Source: Gammaproteobacteria bacterium
GTDB taxonomy: Bacteria > Pseudomonadota > Gammaproteobacteria > Xanthomonadales > Wenzhouxiangellaceae
Length of the DNA: 61,294 bases
Direction of reading: 5' to 3'
Assembly (NCBI GenBank): GCA_003567685.1
Contig: PWYW01000055.1
Span: 1-61,294 of the forward strand
A program made the position numbers and the translations under genes. Each line of letters begins with the position of its first letter. Position 1 is the first letter of the stretch. The notes below the pieces were generated by a model. The model ran no database searches. It worked only from the letters and a program-made list of their open reading frames with translations, and was not told the origin of the DNA. Shown here piece by piece: positions 32,994 to 42,013 of this stretch.

Positions 32994-35900
32994 TCACGGC
33001 TTGGTGCGACCGGCCACTCGAGGCAGCGTGATGTCAAACTGCAGGCCCGACCCGGGCGAAGTCTTGTAACGAATCGTGCCGTCGAGAACCTGGGTAACCA
33101 GGTTGTAGACGATGTGCAAACCAAGACCGCTGCCGCCCTGCCCACGTCGGGTGGTGAAAAACGGGTCAAAAATGCATTCAGCGACCTCACTGGCCATGCC
33201 ACGCCCATCGTCGGTGTAGGAAATTCGCACGTAGTCACCTTGCGCCAACGCTTGCAGATGGATGCGACCAACCTGGCCATCATCGAATGCGTGTATCAAG
33301 CCGTTCATCACCAGATTGACGATCACCTGGTAGAGCGCCCCCGGGTAGGAATCAAAATCCAGGCCGGCAGGGATATCGGTGGTGACCTGGTGACGCCTGC
33401 GTTTGATTTCGGGATGCAGCGACGTCAGGATCTCCTCCATGTATACAGCCAGCTCGAACTGGCGCCGCTGTTCGCTGGACTGGTCTACCGCCACCTGCTT
33501 GAAACTTCGCACCATTTGGTCAGCACGCCGCAAATTTCGCAGGATCAACTGACTGCCCTGCTGAATTACAGATGAGTAGCGCTGCATCGCCTCTCGGCTG
33601 ACTGCATCGTCCTGCTCGAATAATCGCGCCATACGGCGCGCTTCGTTTTCCAGGTGCGAGGCGGCCGTGACACCCACGCCCAAGGGCGTGTTGATTTCAT
33701 GCGCCACGCCTGCGACCAGACCCCCGAGCGCTGCCAGCTTCTCTGTCTGAACCAGCTGGTGCTGAGCTTCCTTCAAATCGGCCATCGCCTGCTTCAGCGT
33801 CTCATTGGACGTCTGCAATTCCAGTGTTCGCTGGCTCACCCGGCTTTCCAACTCTTCATTCAACCGCAACAGTGCGAGCTCGGTTTCCTTGATCGACGAA
33901 ATGTCTCGGGCGGTACCGGACAATACCAGGGTGCGGCCGGACTCATCGCGCCGGGTCGTTCTTCCCCTGGCTAACATCCAGAGCCAATCACCATGGGTCC
34001 AGCGCAAACGAAATTCTGCTTCGAAGTAATCACTCTCACCCTTGGCATGGGCAATGAATGCTCCCTTGACCGCGTCGAAGTCATCAGGATGAACAGCGGC
34101 CCAAAAGTCCTCCAGCCGGGTTTTCAGCGCATTGACCTCAGGTGCGCTGCGGTCAATCCGGTTCTCACGCACCAGGGTGTTGTTCAGGGTGTGCGCTTCC
34201 CACAGCTCATCGCGACTGCCCCAAAGCGCCATCCTCAGTCGCTGCTGGCTGGCGGCGATGACCTCCTGCGAACGGCGGCGGCGCGCCATCCCCAAATGTA
34301 GACGCCAAAGCAACACAGACCCCAGCAGTAGTATTCCCAGCAGGTAGGCCAAAAGCGCGTGAGGGCTCAGCCATGGTGGTGGCAGCACACGAATAGGCAG
34401 TTCGGTCGGCTCTCCCCAGTCTCCAGCGTGGGTCCCGGCCCGGACCTGAAAGCGATACTCTCCGGCAGGCAACACCGTGTAGGTTGCAAAAGCCCGGTCA
34501 GGCGTAGTCTCGATCCAGTCCCGATCCAGACCGTCCAGCCGAAAGGCATAGCGCAAATCCTTGCCATGACGAAGGTTGCCTGGCGCGACGAACTCCAGGG
34601 TAAACACGTTCTGGTCATGGCTGAGACGCAGTTCGTTCAATTTGGCCAAGCGCTGGCTCAGGGCAGAATGCTCACCCGGCCGGATACGCTGGTTGAAGAG
34701 CAGCAAGTCGGTGAGTACCACCTCGGTCAGCGGGGGCGAGATATCTACCTGATCGAAATCGACCCGGACCAGGCCGCGCACGCCACCGAACCAGACTCGA
34801 TTCGACGCCGGCCGATCAACACTGCCAATAAAGAATCCAGCCGCCGAGCGACCATCAATGAACGGAAAGTTTTCCACCCTCAGCGTTTCCGGATCAATCC
34901 TTGACAATCCCGCCGTACTGCTCACCCAGATTCGGCCCTCCGGGTCCTCGGCAATCTCGCCAATCGCATCGGCATTGAGGCCCTCGGGCCGTCCGATCGC
35001 GATAAATTCGGGCACCCCATCCCGCAGCGTCATTCGATGCACGCCCCCTCCCTGACTACCCAGCCAGATTTGTCCATTGCGGGCTTGGTACAGTCCGGTG
35101 ATCGCGTTGTGGCGCAAATCCGAGTTGCTGGTATTGAAACGCTCGAAGCGTCCGGTGGCCCTATCCAATCGATTCAGCCCATGGCGTCGGGTGGCAACCC
35201 AGAAACTGCCATCGGCCGCTTCGAGAACGCCATTCAACTCGTTATCGGACAGACTGGCAGGGTCACTAGGATCCGGGGAGAACTGTTCGAAAGCAGGGCA
35301 GCCGCGGCAGAGGCTGAACAGGCCATCGCCTATGGTTGATACCCACAAGGTGCCCGCACTGTCGTATTGCAAATTTTCGATCAAGGCATCCCGCGGAATA
35401 TCCCGCTCAATCTGGCCAAAAACACGCTCAAATCGGTCAGTCTCGTGATCAAGCCGGACGAGACCGGCGCCGAGCGTACCCACCAACAGCCCCCCGTCAC
35501 CATCCGGAAGTACGGACGACACCATGCGATGAGGCAAGCCGCCAGGGGTATCGGGCTCGGCCAGATACCGTTCGAGCAGACCAAGCTCGGGATCGAAGCG
35601 CGCAAGACCGCCGGCATCCAGCAGCGAGACCCAAACACTGCCATCCGCATTCTCAAGCACCGCAGGAATGGCATTGCCGGGAGGGCTCGATGGAAATTCC
35701 GAGCGATGACGGATCAGTGTGAACGCGCTGGTTTCCGGGTCAAACACATTCACGCCACCCGTCCAGTTGCCAGCCCAAACCAGACCCGATTGATCCTCGA
35801 GCAGCGATACCACGCGCGAGCCTGAAAGACCCAGACTGTCACCCGGTACGTAGGCCCAGCTGCGAGCGAGACCCTCGTCCACGTCAATGCGCGACAGGCC

Positions 35901-36803
35901 GGCGACAGAGCCAACCCATACCCGGCCATGACTGTCACGCATCAGGCTTCGAATCTGGTTATCCAGCAAGCGACCGTTCTGCTGATCGGGGTCACTGTGC
36001 CAGTGCCGAATCAGCGACCCCTCTCGATCAAATTGGAAGAGACCGTGATTTTCGGTTCCCACCCAGAAGGCATCGTCGGCGATAAGTCCATCGATGGCGT
36101 ACTCACCCGGATAAAGCTCGTCGGTCAGGAGCTTCGGTTGCTTGGATGCATGGGCCCAGTAAAGCAGACGGCGATTGATGGCCAGTAGTACTCCGCCCTC
36201 GTCATCGACTGCCAGGAGGCGGGCACCAGCCATCTCATCCGAAGTCTGAAAGACCGCCCCCCCGGGCTCCATCCACTGAAGTTGACGCTGCTCGGCCTGA
36301 ACCCACACGCGACCGTCCGGGCCCGCCGTGACATCCACCAGCACGTTCGAGACAAGGCCTTCAGGGCCGCCGCCGACGATACGCTGGAAGCGACCGGTCG
36401 CTGAATCCAGCCGATTCAGGCCACCGGACTGGGTCGCCACCCACAGCACGTCGTTGGCATCGATAGCCAGCGCAACAATGTGGTTATCCGAAAGCGAATG
36501 CGGATTGGTTGGGTCGTGGCGGAATACGTCGAAGCGGTTGCCGTCAAACCGGTTCAACCCGTCCTGGGTACCAATCCAGATGAAGCCTTCGGCGTCCTGA
36601 ATCAGGGCGCGTCCGGTAGCCTGCGACAAGCCCTCATCAACTCCCAATGTGCGAAAACGCACGTCATCCACACCGGGAGCCGATGCCGTGGCCACTGGCA
36701 GACCAAACACGCCGACCAGACACAGACAAGCCAGCCAAAGCCACCCCCGCGCGCCCAGTCGGCACCCCGTGTGGCCTTTCGCTGGCAGGTTAAGTTGTCC
36801 CAC
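32994..36803 (-). CDS. Two-component-regulator-propeller sensor histidine kinase with PAS domain
   Basis: The 1269-residue protein starts at a GTG (36803) and has a signal peptide (about 18-41). A periplasmic sensor of about 14 Reg_prop blades follows (45-720), with repeats such as GFIWIGTQDGLNRFD and GLVWAGNWTGGVNVFD, then a Y_Y_Y domain (about 720-800). One membrane helix (about 807-827) leads to a PAS/PAC domain (840-960), a coiled coil and a kinase core with His in VAGVAHEINTPLGVG and ATPase motifs DDGRGMASE and GGSGLGLHIVYN. It has no attached receiver or AraC domain, unlike the hybrid Bacteroides versions that sense glycans. The ligand is unknown. It is probably paired with the convergent HD-GYP regulator (inference). 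Confidence 0.9.
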   Translation of the reverse strand: MGQLNLPAKGHTGCRLGARGWLWLACLCLVGVFGLPVATASAPGVDDVRFRTLGVDEGLSQATGRALIQDAEGFIWIGTQDGLNRFDGNRFDVFRHDPTNPHSLSDNHIVALAIDANDVLWVATQSGGLNRLDSATGRFQRIVGGGPEGLVSNVLVDVTAGPDGRVWVQAEQRQLQWMEPGGAVFQTSDEMAGARLLAVDDEGGVLLAINRRLLYWAHASKQPKLLTDELYPGEYAIDGLIADDAFWVGTENHGLFQFDREGSLIRHWHSDPDQQNGRLLDNQIRSLMRDSHGRVWVGSVAGLSRIDVDEGLARSWAYVPGDSLGLSGSRVVSLLEDQSGLVWAGNWTGGVNVFDPETSAFTLIRHRSEFPSSPPGNAIPAVLENADGSVWVSLLDAGGLARFDPELGLLERYLAEPDTPGGLPHRMVSSVLPDGDGGLLVGTLGAGLVRLDHETDRFERVFGQIERDIPRDALIENLQYDSAGTLWVSTIGDGLFSLCRGCPAFEQFSPDPSDPASLSDNELNGVLEAADGSFWVATRRHGLNRLDRATGRFERFNTSNSDLRHNAITGLYQARNGQIWLGSQGGGVHRMTLRDGVPEFIAIGRPEGLNADAIGEIAEDPEGRIWVSSTAGLSRIDPETLRVENFPFIDGRSAAGFFIGSVDRPASNRVWFGGVRGLVRVDFDQVDISPPLTEVVLTDLLLFNQRIRPGEHSALSQRLAKLNELRLSHDQNVFTLEFVAPGNLRHGKDLRYAFRLDGLDRDWIETTPDRAFATYTVLPAGEYRFQVRAGTHAGDWGEPTELPIRVLPPPWLSPHALLAYLLGILLLGSVLLWRLHLGMARRRRSQEVIAASQQRLRMALWGSRDELWEAHTLNNTLVRENRIDRSAPEVNALKTRLEDFWAAVHPDDFDAVKGAFIAHAKGESDYFEAEFRLRWTHGDWLWMLARGRTTRRDESGRTLVLSGTARDISSIKETELALLRLNEELESRVSQRTLELQTSNETLKQAMADLKEAQHQLVQTEKLAALGGLVAGVAHEINTPLGVGVTAASHLENEARRMARLFEQDDAVSREAMQRYSSVIQQGSQLILRNLRRADQMVRSFKQVAVDQSSEQRRQFELAVYMEEILTSLHPEIKRRRHQVTTDIPAGLDFDSYPGALYQVIVNLVMNGLIHAFDDGQVGRIHLQALAQGDYVRISYTDDGRGMASEVAECIFDPFFTTRRGQGGSGLGLHIVYNLVTQVLDGTIRYKTSPGSGLQFDITLPRVAGRTKP

Positions 36804-36855
36804 CCTGTCAACATAGCGGTTTCAGGCGCGCAAGTCGATAGCTTCGGGTTCGTGT

Positions 36856-37764
36856 TCAGCGCAATGAAGGCAGCAGCAAGCGGGTCAATCGGATCGTGTT
36901 CGAGTGAATATCCACGATTTCATCGATGTTTCGAGCGTAACCTCCACCCATGGTGACCGCCACGGGGACACCGGAGCGGCTGCAATAGTCAAACACCAGG
37001 CGGTCGCGACGCGCCAGGCCCATACTGCTCAGCTGGAACTGACCCAACTGGTCGCCTTCGTAGGGGTCGGCACCGGCCTGATACAGAACGAAGTCCGGAC
37101 AGAACTGATCGAAGGTGCGTGCAAGTGCAGGCTGCAGTGCGGCCAGGTAAGTCTCATCGCCGATGCCGGCTGGCAGGGCAACATCGAGATCGCTCGACGG
37201 CTTGACCGCTGGATAGATGCGTTCCCCGTGCACCGAAAGGGTCCAAACGGTCGGGTCATCGGCAAAGATGGCGGCCGTTCCGTCACCGTGATGGACGTCC
37301 AGGTCGATCACCGCGACGCGGCGCGCCCGGCCCTGATCCAGCAGCTGTCGCGCCGCAACGGCGAGGTCGTTGAACACGCAATATCCACCGCCGCGGTCAT
37401 GATGCGCATGGTGTGTTCCACCCGCAAGGTTGACGCCTACACCATCGTCAAGCGCGGCGTCGACTGCGGCCAACGTGCCGCCTACGGTACGTCGTGCTCG
37501 CTCAGCCAGGTAGGGTGACCAGGGAAAGCCAATCCGCCGCATTCTGGCGGCATCCAGCGAGCCGTCAAGTACGGCGTCAACGTAATCGGCTGAATGCACT
37601 GCCTTCAAGGCAGCGACCGGTGCCCGGGAAGCGTTCCTGAGCTGGAAGCCAGACTCTGACCATTGGGCAACACGTTCCCGCAGGCCTCGGTATTTGGCCA
37701 TTGGAAACGGATGAGCTGATGGCAAGGGGAGGACGAAATGATCGGCGTAGAAGCATTGAACCAT
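36856..37764 (-). CDS. Histone-deacetylase-like amidohydrolase (acetoin utilisation/acetylpolyamine type)
   Basis: The 302-residue arginase/deacetylase-fold protein has the zinc-site pattern: GGTHHAHHDRGGGYCVFND (catalytic His pair), IDLDVHHGDGTAAIF (Asp and His ligands), QAGADPYEGDQLG (Asp ligand) and VTMGGGYA near the end. Bacterial members remove acetyl groups from small amines or proteins; the substrate is not deducible here. Length is typical. It lies 52 nt downstream of the start of the minus-strand propeller kinase gene and is divergent from the Mrp operon, with 200 nt between starts. Confidence 0.9.
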   Translation of the reverse strand: MVQCFYADHFVLPLPSAHPFPMAKYRGLRERVAQWSESGFQLRNASRAPVAALKAVHSADYVDAVLDGSLDAARMRRIGFPWSPYLAERARRTVGGTLAAVDAALDDGVGVNLAGGTHHAHHDRGGGYCVFNDLAVAARQLLDQGRARRVAVIDLDVHHGDGTAAIFADDPTVWTLSVHGERIYPAVKPSSDLDVALPAGIGDETYLAALQPALARTFDQFCPDFVLYQAGADPYEGDQLGQFQLSSMGLARRDRLVFDYCSRSGVPVAVTMGGGYARNIDEIVDIHSNTIRLTRLLLPSLR

Positions 37765-37964
37765 GGGACGGAATTTTCACCTCAACCGTGTCAAGATAGA
37801 AGTGTAAGCAAGCTCAGGGCTTGACCATCGGAACAAAAACAAAGCTTTTTGGTCCCTGATTGCTTGAACAGCCTTGAGCGAGGGGCTCGCCATTCGTTAA
37901 ACAACCACGGAGGCGCAGGCGGCAAGGCGGGACATTCACGAACTCTATTGATAGTATCGACGAT

Positions 37965-38453
37965 ATGAATCGCCTCGCGTTCTCGTTGACCCTGCTGCTT
38001 GCCGCCTTGTGGCTGGCCGTCTCCGGCGTTTACAAGCCGGTCATCCTGGCCCTGGGCGTTGCCTCGGTGGCGCTGGTCGTCTGGTTGTCGGTGCGCATGC
38101 GCGTGATCGGCGTCGAGCACAACCCGGTGCTGTTCTCCTGGCGCCTGCCCGCCTACTGGTTCTGGCTGATCAAACGGATCTTCTGGGCCAACATCCAGGT
38201 CACCCGGCGGGTGTTTCGGCCCGACAGCATCAAGCCCGCCGTCATCAAGGTTCCAGTTCCCCAGAAGACCTCGGTCGGCAAGGTGACCTACGGCAACTCC
38301 TGCACGCTGACGCCAGGCACGGTCACGCTCCGCCTGACCCGCGAGGAACTGACCGCCCACGTGCTGGATGATGAATCGGCCCGCGACCTGACCGATGGGT
38401 CCATGGCCGAGAAAATCTGCTGGCTGGAAGGCAATACGGAGCCCAAACGATGA
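37965..38453 (+). CDS. mrpE: Mrp-type Na+/H+ antiporter subunit E
   Basis: First gene of the antiporter operon. The 162-residue protein has a short hydrophobic N-terminal segment, a second membrane segment (FSWRLPAYWFWLIKRIFW) and a soluble domain with the MrpE signature YGNSCTLTPGTVTL and ELTAHVLDDE. MrpE lies at the membrane edge of Mrp/Mnh complexes and is needed for stability. It overlaps mrpF by 4 nt (ATGA). The 200 nt before it includes an imperfect GGCG-periodic stretch (37914-37932) but no Shine-Dalgarno sequence close to the ATG; TAGTAT at about 37950 is a weak -10 candidate. Confidence 0.92.
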   Translation: MNRLAFSLTLLLAALWLAVSGVYKPVILALGVASVALVVWLSVRMRVIGVEHNPVLFSWRLPAYWFWLIKRIFWANIQVTRRVFRPDSIKPAVIKVPVPQKTSVGKVTYGNSCTLTPGTVTLRLTREELTAHVLDDESARDLTDGSMAEKICWLEGNTEPKR

Positions 38454-38743
38454 CCTTCGTTCTGGTAGTCACAACCATGGCCATTTTCGTGACCATGGCA
38501 TTTGCGCTCGTGCGCGCGTTGAAGGGGCCCACCATTTACGACCGCATTCTGGCGGTCAACGTCTTCGGCACCAAGACCGTGCTGGCGGTGGCCCTGATCA
38601 CCTACGTCACCGGCCATGCCGACCTGATCGATGTTGCCCTGGTCTACGCCCTGATCAACTTCATCGCCATCGTTGCGGTGCTGAAACTGGTCAAACATCG
38701 CGACCTGGCGGCCGAAGCCGGCGAGGGGGATGACCGTGCTTGA
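38450..38743 (+). CDS. mrpF: Mrp-type antiporter subunit F
   Basis: The 97-residue protein has three membrane helices and the family motif RALKGPTIYDRILAVNVFGT after the first helix, matching MrpF/MnhF/MbhB. It overlaps mrpE by 4 nt and mrpG by 14 nt. The C-terminal tail (AAEAGEGDD) is acidic. Confidence 0.92.
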   Translation: MTFVLVVTTMAIFVTMAFALVRALKGPTIYDRILAVNVFGTKTVLAVALITYVTGHADLIDVALVYALINFIAIVAVLKLVKHRDLAAEAGEGDDRA

Positions 38744-39110
38744 CGTTTTGATCAACATTTTGTCCTGGATTTTTCTGCTGGCCGGCGGCGCCTTTGGTGT
38801 AATCGGCGGTCTCGGCATGGTGCGATTTCCCGACTTCTACACCCGTCTGCACGCCGCCGGCGTCACCGATACGCTGTGCGCCCTGCTGATCGTCCTGGGG
38901 CTGGTCCTGCAGTCCGGTTTCAGCCTGCTGACCATCAAGCTGCTGTTGATTCTTCTGTTCCTGCTGTTTACCGCGCCCACCGCCACCCATGCGCTGGCGC
39001 GCGCAGCCATGGTTGACGGCCTTGAGCCGGGCGACCAGCAAGACCCGCCCGACATGGTCGAGCGTGACCGTGAAACCAAGCCCCAAGGAGAGCCGTCATC
39101 GAATACTTGA
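38730..39110 (+). CDS. mrpG: Mrp-type antiporter subunit G
   Basis: The 126-residue protein has three membrane helices and the MrpG/PhaG_MnhG motif GGLGMVRFPDFYTRLHAAG, then TAPTATHALARAA. It ends in a hydrophilic tail of about 30 residues. ATG 38730 lies 14 nt inside mrpF; an in-frame GTG at 38736 is an alternative start. AAGGAG near its 3' end (39085-39090) probably serves the next gene. Confidence 0.92.
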   Translation: MTVLDVLINILSWIFLLAGGAFGVIGGLGMVRFPDFYTRLHAAGVTDTLCALLIVLGLVLQSGFSLLTIKLLLILLFLLFTAPTATHALARAAMVDGLEPGDQQDPPDMVERDRETKPQGEPSSNT

Positions 39111-39688
39111 TCGACATCGGCCTGCTGCTGTTCCTGCTGGTTGTCGCCATTGCCATCGTCAAGGTCCGCGATCTGTTCGCGGCGGCGATGCTGTTCGCGA
39201 TTTATTCGCTGTTGTCCGCGGCGCTGTTTGCGGTGCTCGACGCCGGCGATGTTGCCCTGACCGAAGCTGCCGTAGGTGCCGGCTTCTCGACCATTCTGGT
39301 ACTGGCGGTCCTGGCCCTGGCTCGCCGGTATGAACACCCCACCGGCGGCCACAACCTGCTGGCCCTGTTTGTCGTCGGCGTGACCGGCGCGGCACTGATC
39401 TATGCCACGCTGGATCTTCCCGAATTCGGCGCTGCCGACAACCCGGCACAGATCCATGTAGGGCCCCATTACATCGAGCAGAGCTACCCCGACATGGGCG
39501 TGCCCAACATGGTCGCCGCCGTGCTGGCCAGCTACCGCTCGATCGACACCATGGGTGAGGTGTTCGTGATCTTTGCGGCCGCCCTGGGCGTCTATGCACT
39601 GCTGTCGGTCAAGCCACGCCGTCGGCAGTTCGTTCTGCCACGACGGCCGCGCAGCGGAAAGGCCCGCGACGAGGACGACGAGTCATGA
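39107..39688 (+). CDS. Detached C-terminal part of MrpA (MbhD/DUF4040 plus MbhE domains)
   Basis: The 193-residue membrane protein has an MbhD/DUF4040 half (about 1-75; VRDLFAAAMLFAIYSLLSA, LTEAAVGAGFSTILVLAVL) and an MbhE-like half with VAAVLASYRSIDTMGEVFV, which matches the C-terminal end of full-length MrpA. Here it stands alone, as in the archaeal Mbh complex. TTG 39107 overlaps the mrpG stop, but AAGGAG (39085-39090) is 16 nt from it. That site is instead 7 nt before ATC at 39098, which would give the sequence (M)EYLIDIG. The start is therefore uncertain: a rare ATC start, a mutated or misread ATG, or TTG. Confidence 0.85.
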   Translation: MIDIGLLLFLLVVAIAIVKVRDLFAAAMLFAIYSLLSAALFAVLDAGDVALTEAAVGAGFSTILVLAVLALARRYEHPTGGHNLLALFVVGVTGAALIYATLDLPEFGAADNPAQIHVGPHYIEQSYPDMGVPNMVAAVLASYRSIDTMGEVFVIFAAALGVYALLSVKPRRRQFVLPRRPRSGKARDEDDES

Positions 39689-40146
39689 CCGACAACGGCA
39701 TTCTTCGCATCATCGCCCGCTTCCTTATCCCGTTCATCATGCTGTTCGGGCTCTACATTCAGTTCCACGGGGAATATTCGCCCGGTGGCGGTTTCCAGGC
39801 CGGTATTGTGGTCGCCGCCGGCTGGATTCTGTTTGCCCTGATCTACGGTCTGAAAGCCGGGCTGGAAGTGATCCCGGAAAAGGCCATGTACTGGCTGGCG
39901 GCCGCCGGCGCCCTGATCTATGCGCTGACCGGCGTAGCCAGCGTGCTGCTTGGTGGCCGTTACCTGGATTTCTATGCCTTCGAAGCCTTCTTCAATACGC
40001 CGCAGGCCGCCCAGCAGTTCGGCATCATCACGGTCGAATTCGGCGTTGGTCTGACCGTGGCCACCGTGGTCATGCTGATTTACACCTTCTTCGTGCGGCG
40101 CAAGAGCGAGTGGGATGAAGTGATGCGCGGGAGTGACGCCGAATGA
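39685..40146 (+). CDS. mrpB: Mrp-type antiporter subunit B (MnhB domain)
   Basis: The 153-residue protein has four membrane helices and the MnhB signature FGLYIQFHGEYSPGGGFQAG, with TVEFGVGLTVATVVML near the end. It overlaps both neighbours by 4 nt. In Mbh nomenclature it corresponds to MbhF. Confidence 0.93.
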   Translation: MTDNGILRIIARFLIPFIMLFGLYIQFHGEYSPGGGFQAGIVVAAGWILFALIYGLKAGLEVIPEKAMYWLAAAGALIYALTGVASVLLGGRYLDFYAFEAFFNTPQAAQQFGIITVEFGVGLTVATVVMLIYTFFVRRKSEWDEVMRGSDAE

Positions 40147-40529
40147 TGACCTTCCTGAGCTTTTTCAATTACTGGGTGGTCATCGCCCTGATGATGATCG
40201 GCTTTTACTGCGTGATCGCGCGCGGCAACATGGTCAAGAAGATCATGGGCCTGAACCTGTTCCAGACCTCGGTGTTCATCCTGTTCATCTCGGCCGGCAA
40301 GGTCGTCGGCGGCTCCACGCCGATCCTGCGCGACGGCGTCGAGGTCTACTCCAACCCGCTTCCGCACGTGCTGATCCTGACCGCTATCGTGGTCGGCGTG
40401 GCGATCACCGCGCTGGGGCTGGCGCTGGCGGTACGCATTCAGGAGGCCTATGGCTCGATCGAAGACGACCACCTGGGCGATGAAGACGACGACGCCGAGC
40501 TGGCGCGCATGAACCGGGAGGGCCGATGA
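40143..40529 (+). CDS. mrpC: Mrp-type antiporter subunit C (NuoK-like)
   Basis: The 128-residue protein has three helices and resembles NuoK/MrpC: MIGFYCVIARGNMVKKIMGL, then GLNLFQTSVFILFIS, and LPHVLILTAIVVGVAITALG, where the conserved sequence PH-x-L-x-LTAIVVG is characteristic. It overlaps mrpB and mrpD by 4 nt each. The C-terminal tail is acidic (GDEDDDAE). Confidence 0.93.
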   Translation: MMTFLSFFNYWVVIALMMIGFYCVIARGNMVKKIMGLNLFQTSVFILFISAGKVVGGSTPILRDGVEVYSNPLPHVLILTAIVVGVAITALGLALAVRIQEAYGSIEDDHLGDEDDDAELARMNREGR

Positions 40530-42013
40530 ACCTGCTTGAATGGCTGCCGTTCATTGTCCTGATCCCGCTGATCAGTTCCGGCATCGTCGCCTGCCTGCCC
40601 GGCCGCTTCTGGCCCTGGGCCTTTACCCTGCTGGCCGCGCTGGCCAGCGCCGTGATCGCCGCCTTGGTGCTGCCGGAAGCCATGGGCAGCGAGCTGTCGT
40701 ATCCGTTCGGCAACTGGCAGCCGCCCATCGGCATCGAATACCGGGTGGATGCGGCCAATGCCTTCGTGGCCTTGCTGGTTGCCGGCATGGCCGCGCTGGC
40801 CCTGCCCTGGGCGAAAGCCAGTGTCGACCAGGAAATCCCGGAACGTCAGGGCGCGTTCTACGCCCTGTTCCTGATGGCGCTGGCCGGCCTGCTGGGCATC
40901 ACGCTGTCGGGCGATGCTTTCAACATTTTCGTGTTTCTGGAAATCTCGTCGCTGGCGACCTACGCCATCATTGCCCACGGCCGCGACCGGCGAGCCTTGC
41001 TGGCGGCGTTCCGCTACCTGATCATGGGCACGGTCGGCGCGACCTTCCTGCTGATCGGCATCGCCTTTTTGTACATGATGACCGGCACCCTCAACCTGGC
41101 CGACATGGCCGAACGGCTGCCGGAAGTCTCCGACACCCGCGCCGTGCGCGCTGGCCTGGCTTTCATCATCGTCGGCCTGGGTCTCAAGCTGGCCCTGTTG
41201 CCGCTGCATCTGTGGCTGCCCAACGCCTACACCTATGCGCCGCACTTCGTGACCGTGTTTTTGGCCGGTACGGCCACCAAGGTGGCGCTGTACGTGATGC
41301 TGCGCTTCATCTTCACGGTCTTCTCGCCGGACTACAGCTTTGTCGTGCTGCCGCTGTCGTCGGTGCTGATGGTGCTGGCGGTGGCCGGCATGTTCGCCGG
41401 TTCCTGGGTGGCCATGTTCCAGGACAATATCAAGCGGATGCTGGCCTACTCCTCGGTTGCCCAGGTTGGCTACATGGTGCTGGGCGTTTCGCTGGTCAGC
41501 GCCATTGGCCTGACCGCAGCCTTCCTGCACCTGTTCAACCACGCCCTGATGAAGACCGCGCTGTTCATGGCGGTGGGCTGCCTGGCCTACCGGGCTGGAT
41601 CACTCAAGATCCAGTCGCTGCAAGGCTGTGGCCGCGAGATGCCCTGGACCATGACCGCCTTTGCCTTGGCCGGCCTGTCGATCATCGGCGTGCCAACCAC
41701 CGCCGGCTTCATCAGCAAGTGGTACCTGATCCTGGCGGCGGTGGAGGCCCAGTCGTGGTGGCTGGTCGGCCTGATCGTTATCACCTCGATGATGGCCGTC
41801 TACTATATCTGGCGGGTGATCGAGGCGGCCTGGATGACCGAGCGGCCCGAAGGCGCAACTCGGCTGAAAGAAGCTCCGCTCAGCCTGCTGATTCCCACCT
41901 GGGTGCTGGTGGCGCTGAATTTCTACTTCGGCATTGATACCCGTCTGACCGTCGGCGCGTCCAGCGCCGCCGCCGAGGCCCTGCTGGGCGTGCCGACCGG
42001 AGGCCTGCCGTGA
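40526..42013 (+). CDS. mrpD: Mrp-type antiporter subunit D, first copy (NuoN/NuoL-like)
   Basis: The 495-residue protein has about 14 helices of the proton-conducting antiporter fold. The TM5 Glu lies in FVFLEISSLATYAI, the broken-helix TM7 Lys in GLGLKLALLPLHLWLPNAYT, and a further Lys in GTATKVALYVMLR. These charged residues form the proton path in MrpD and complex I. It overlaps mrpC and the second D copy by 4 nt. Of the three D-type proteins in the operon it is the one closest to a standard MrpD position (after C). Confidence 0.93.
   Translation: MNLLEWLPFIVLIPLISSGIVACLPGRFWPWAFTLLAALASAVIAALVLPEAMGSELSYPFGNWQPPIGIEYRVDAANAFVALLVAGMAALALPWAKASVDQEIPERQGAFYALFLMALAGLLGITLSGDAFNIFVFLEISSLATYAIIAHGRDRRALLAAFRYLIMGTVGATFLLIGIAFLYMMTGTLNLADMAERLPEVSDTRAVRAGLAFIIVGLGLKLALLPLHLWLPNAYTYAPHFVTVFLAGTATKVALYVMLRFIFTVFSPDYSFVVLPLSSVLMVLAVAGMFAGSWVAMFQDNIKRMLAYSSVAQVGYMVLGVSLVSAIGLTAAFLHLFNHALMKTALFMAVGCLAYRAGSLKIQSLQGCGREMPWTMTAFALAGLSIIGVPTTAGFISKWYLILAAVEAQSWWLVGLIVITSMMAVYYIWRVIEAAWMTERPEGATRLKEAPLSLLIPTWVLVALNFYFGIDTRLTVGASSAAAEALLGVPTGGLP

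Noticed and set aside
37901-37934. GGCG-periodic stretch upstream of mrpE as a tandem repeat
   Set aside because: The units are too degenerate to separate from ordinary GC-rich sequence, though it resembles the octamer elements.
40448-41542. Long minus-strand open frame opposite mrpD
   Set aside because: Composition (H, Q, G, D-rich, no hydrophobic segments) is typical of the antisense of membrane-protein genes in GC-rich DNA.
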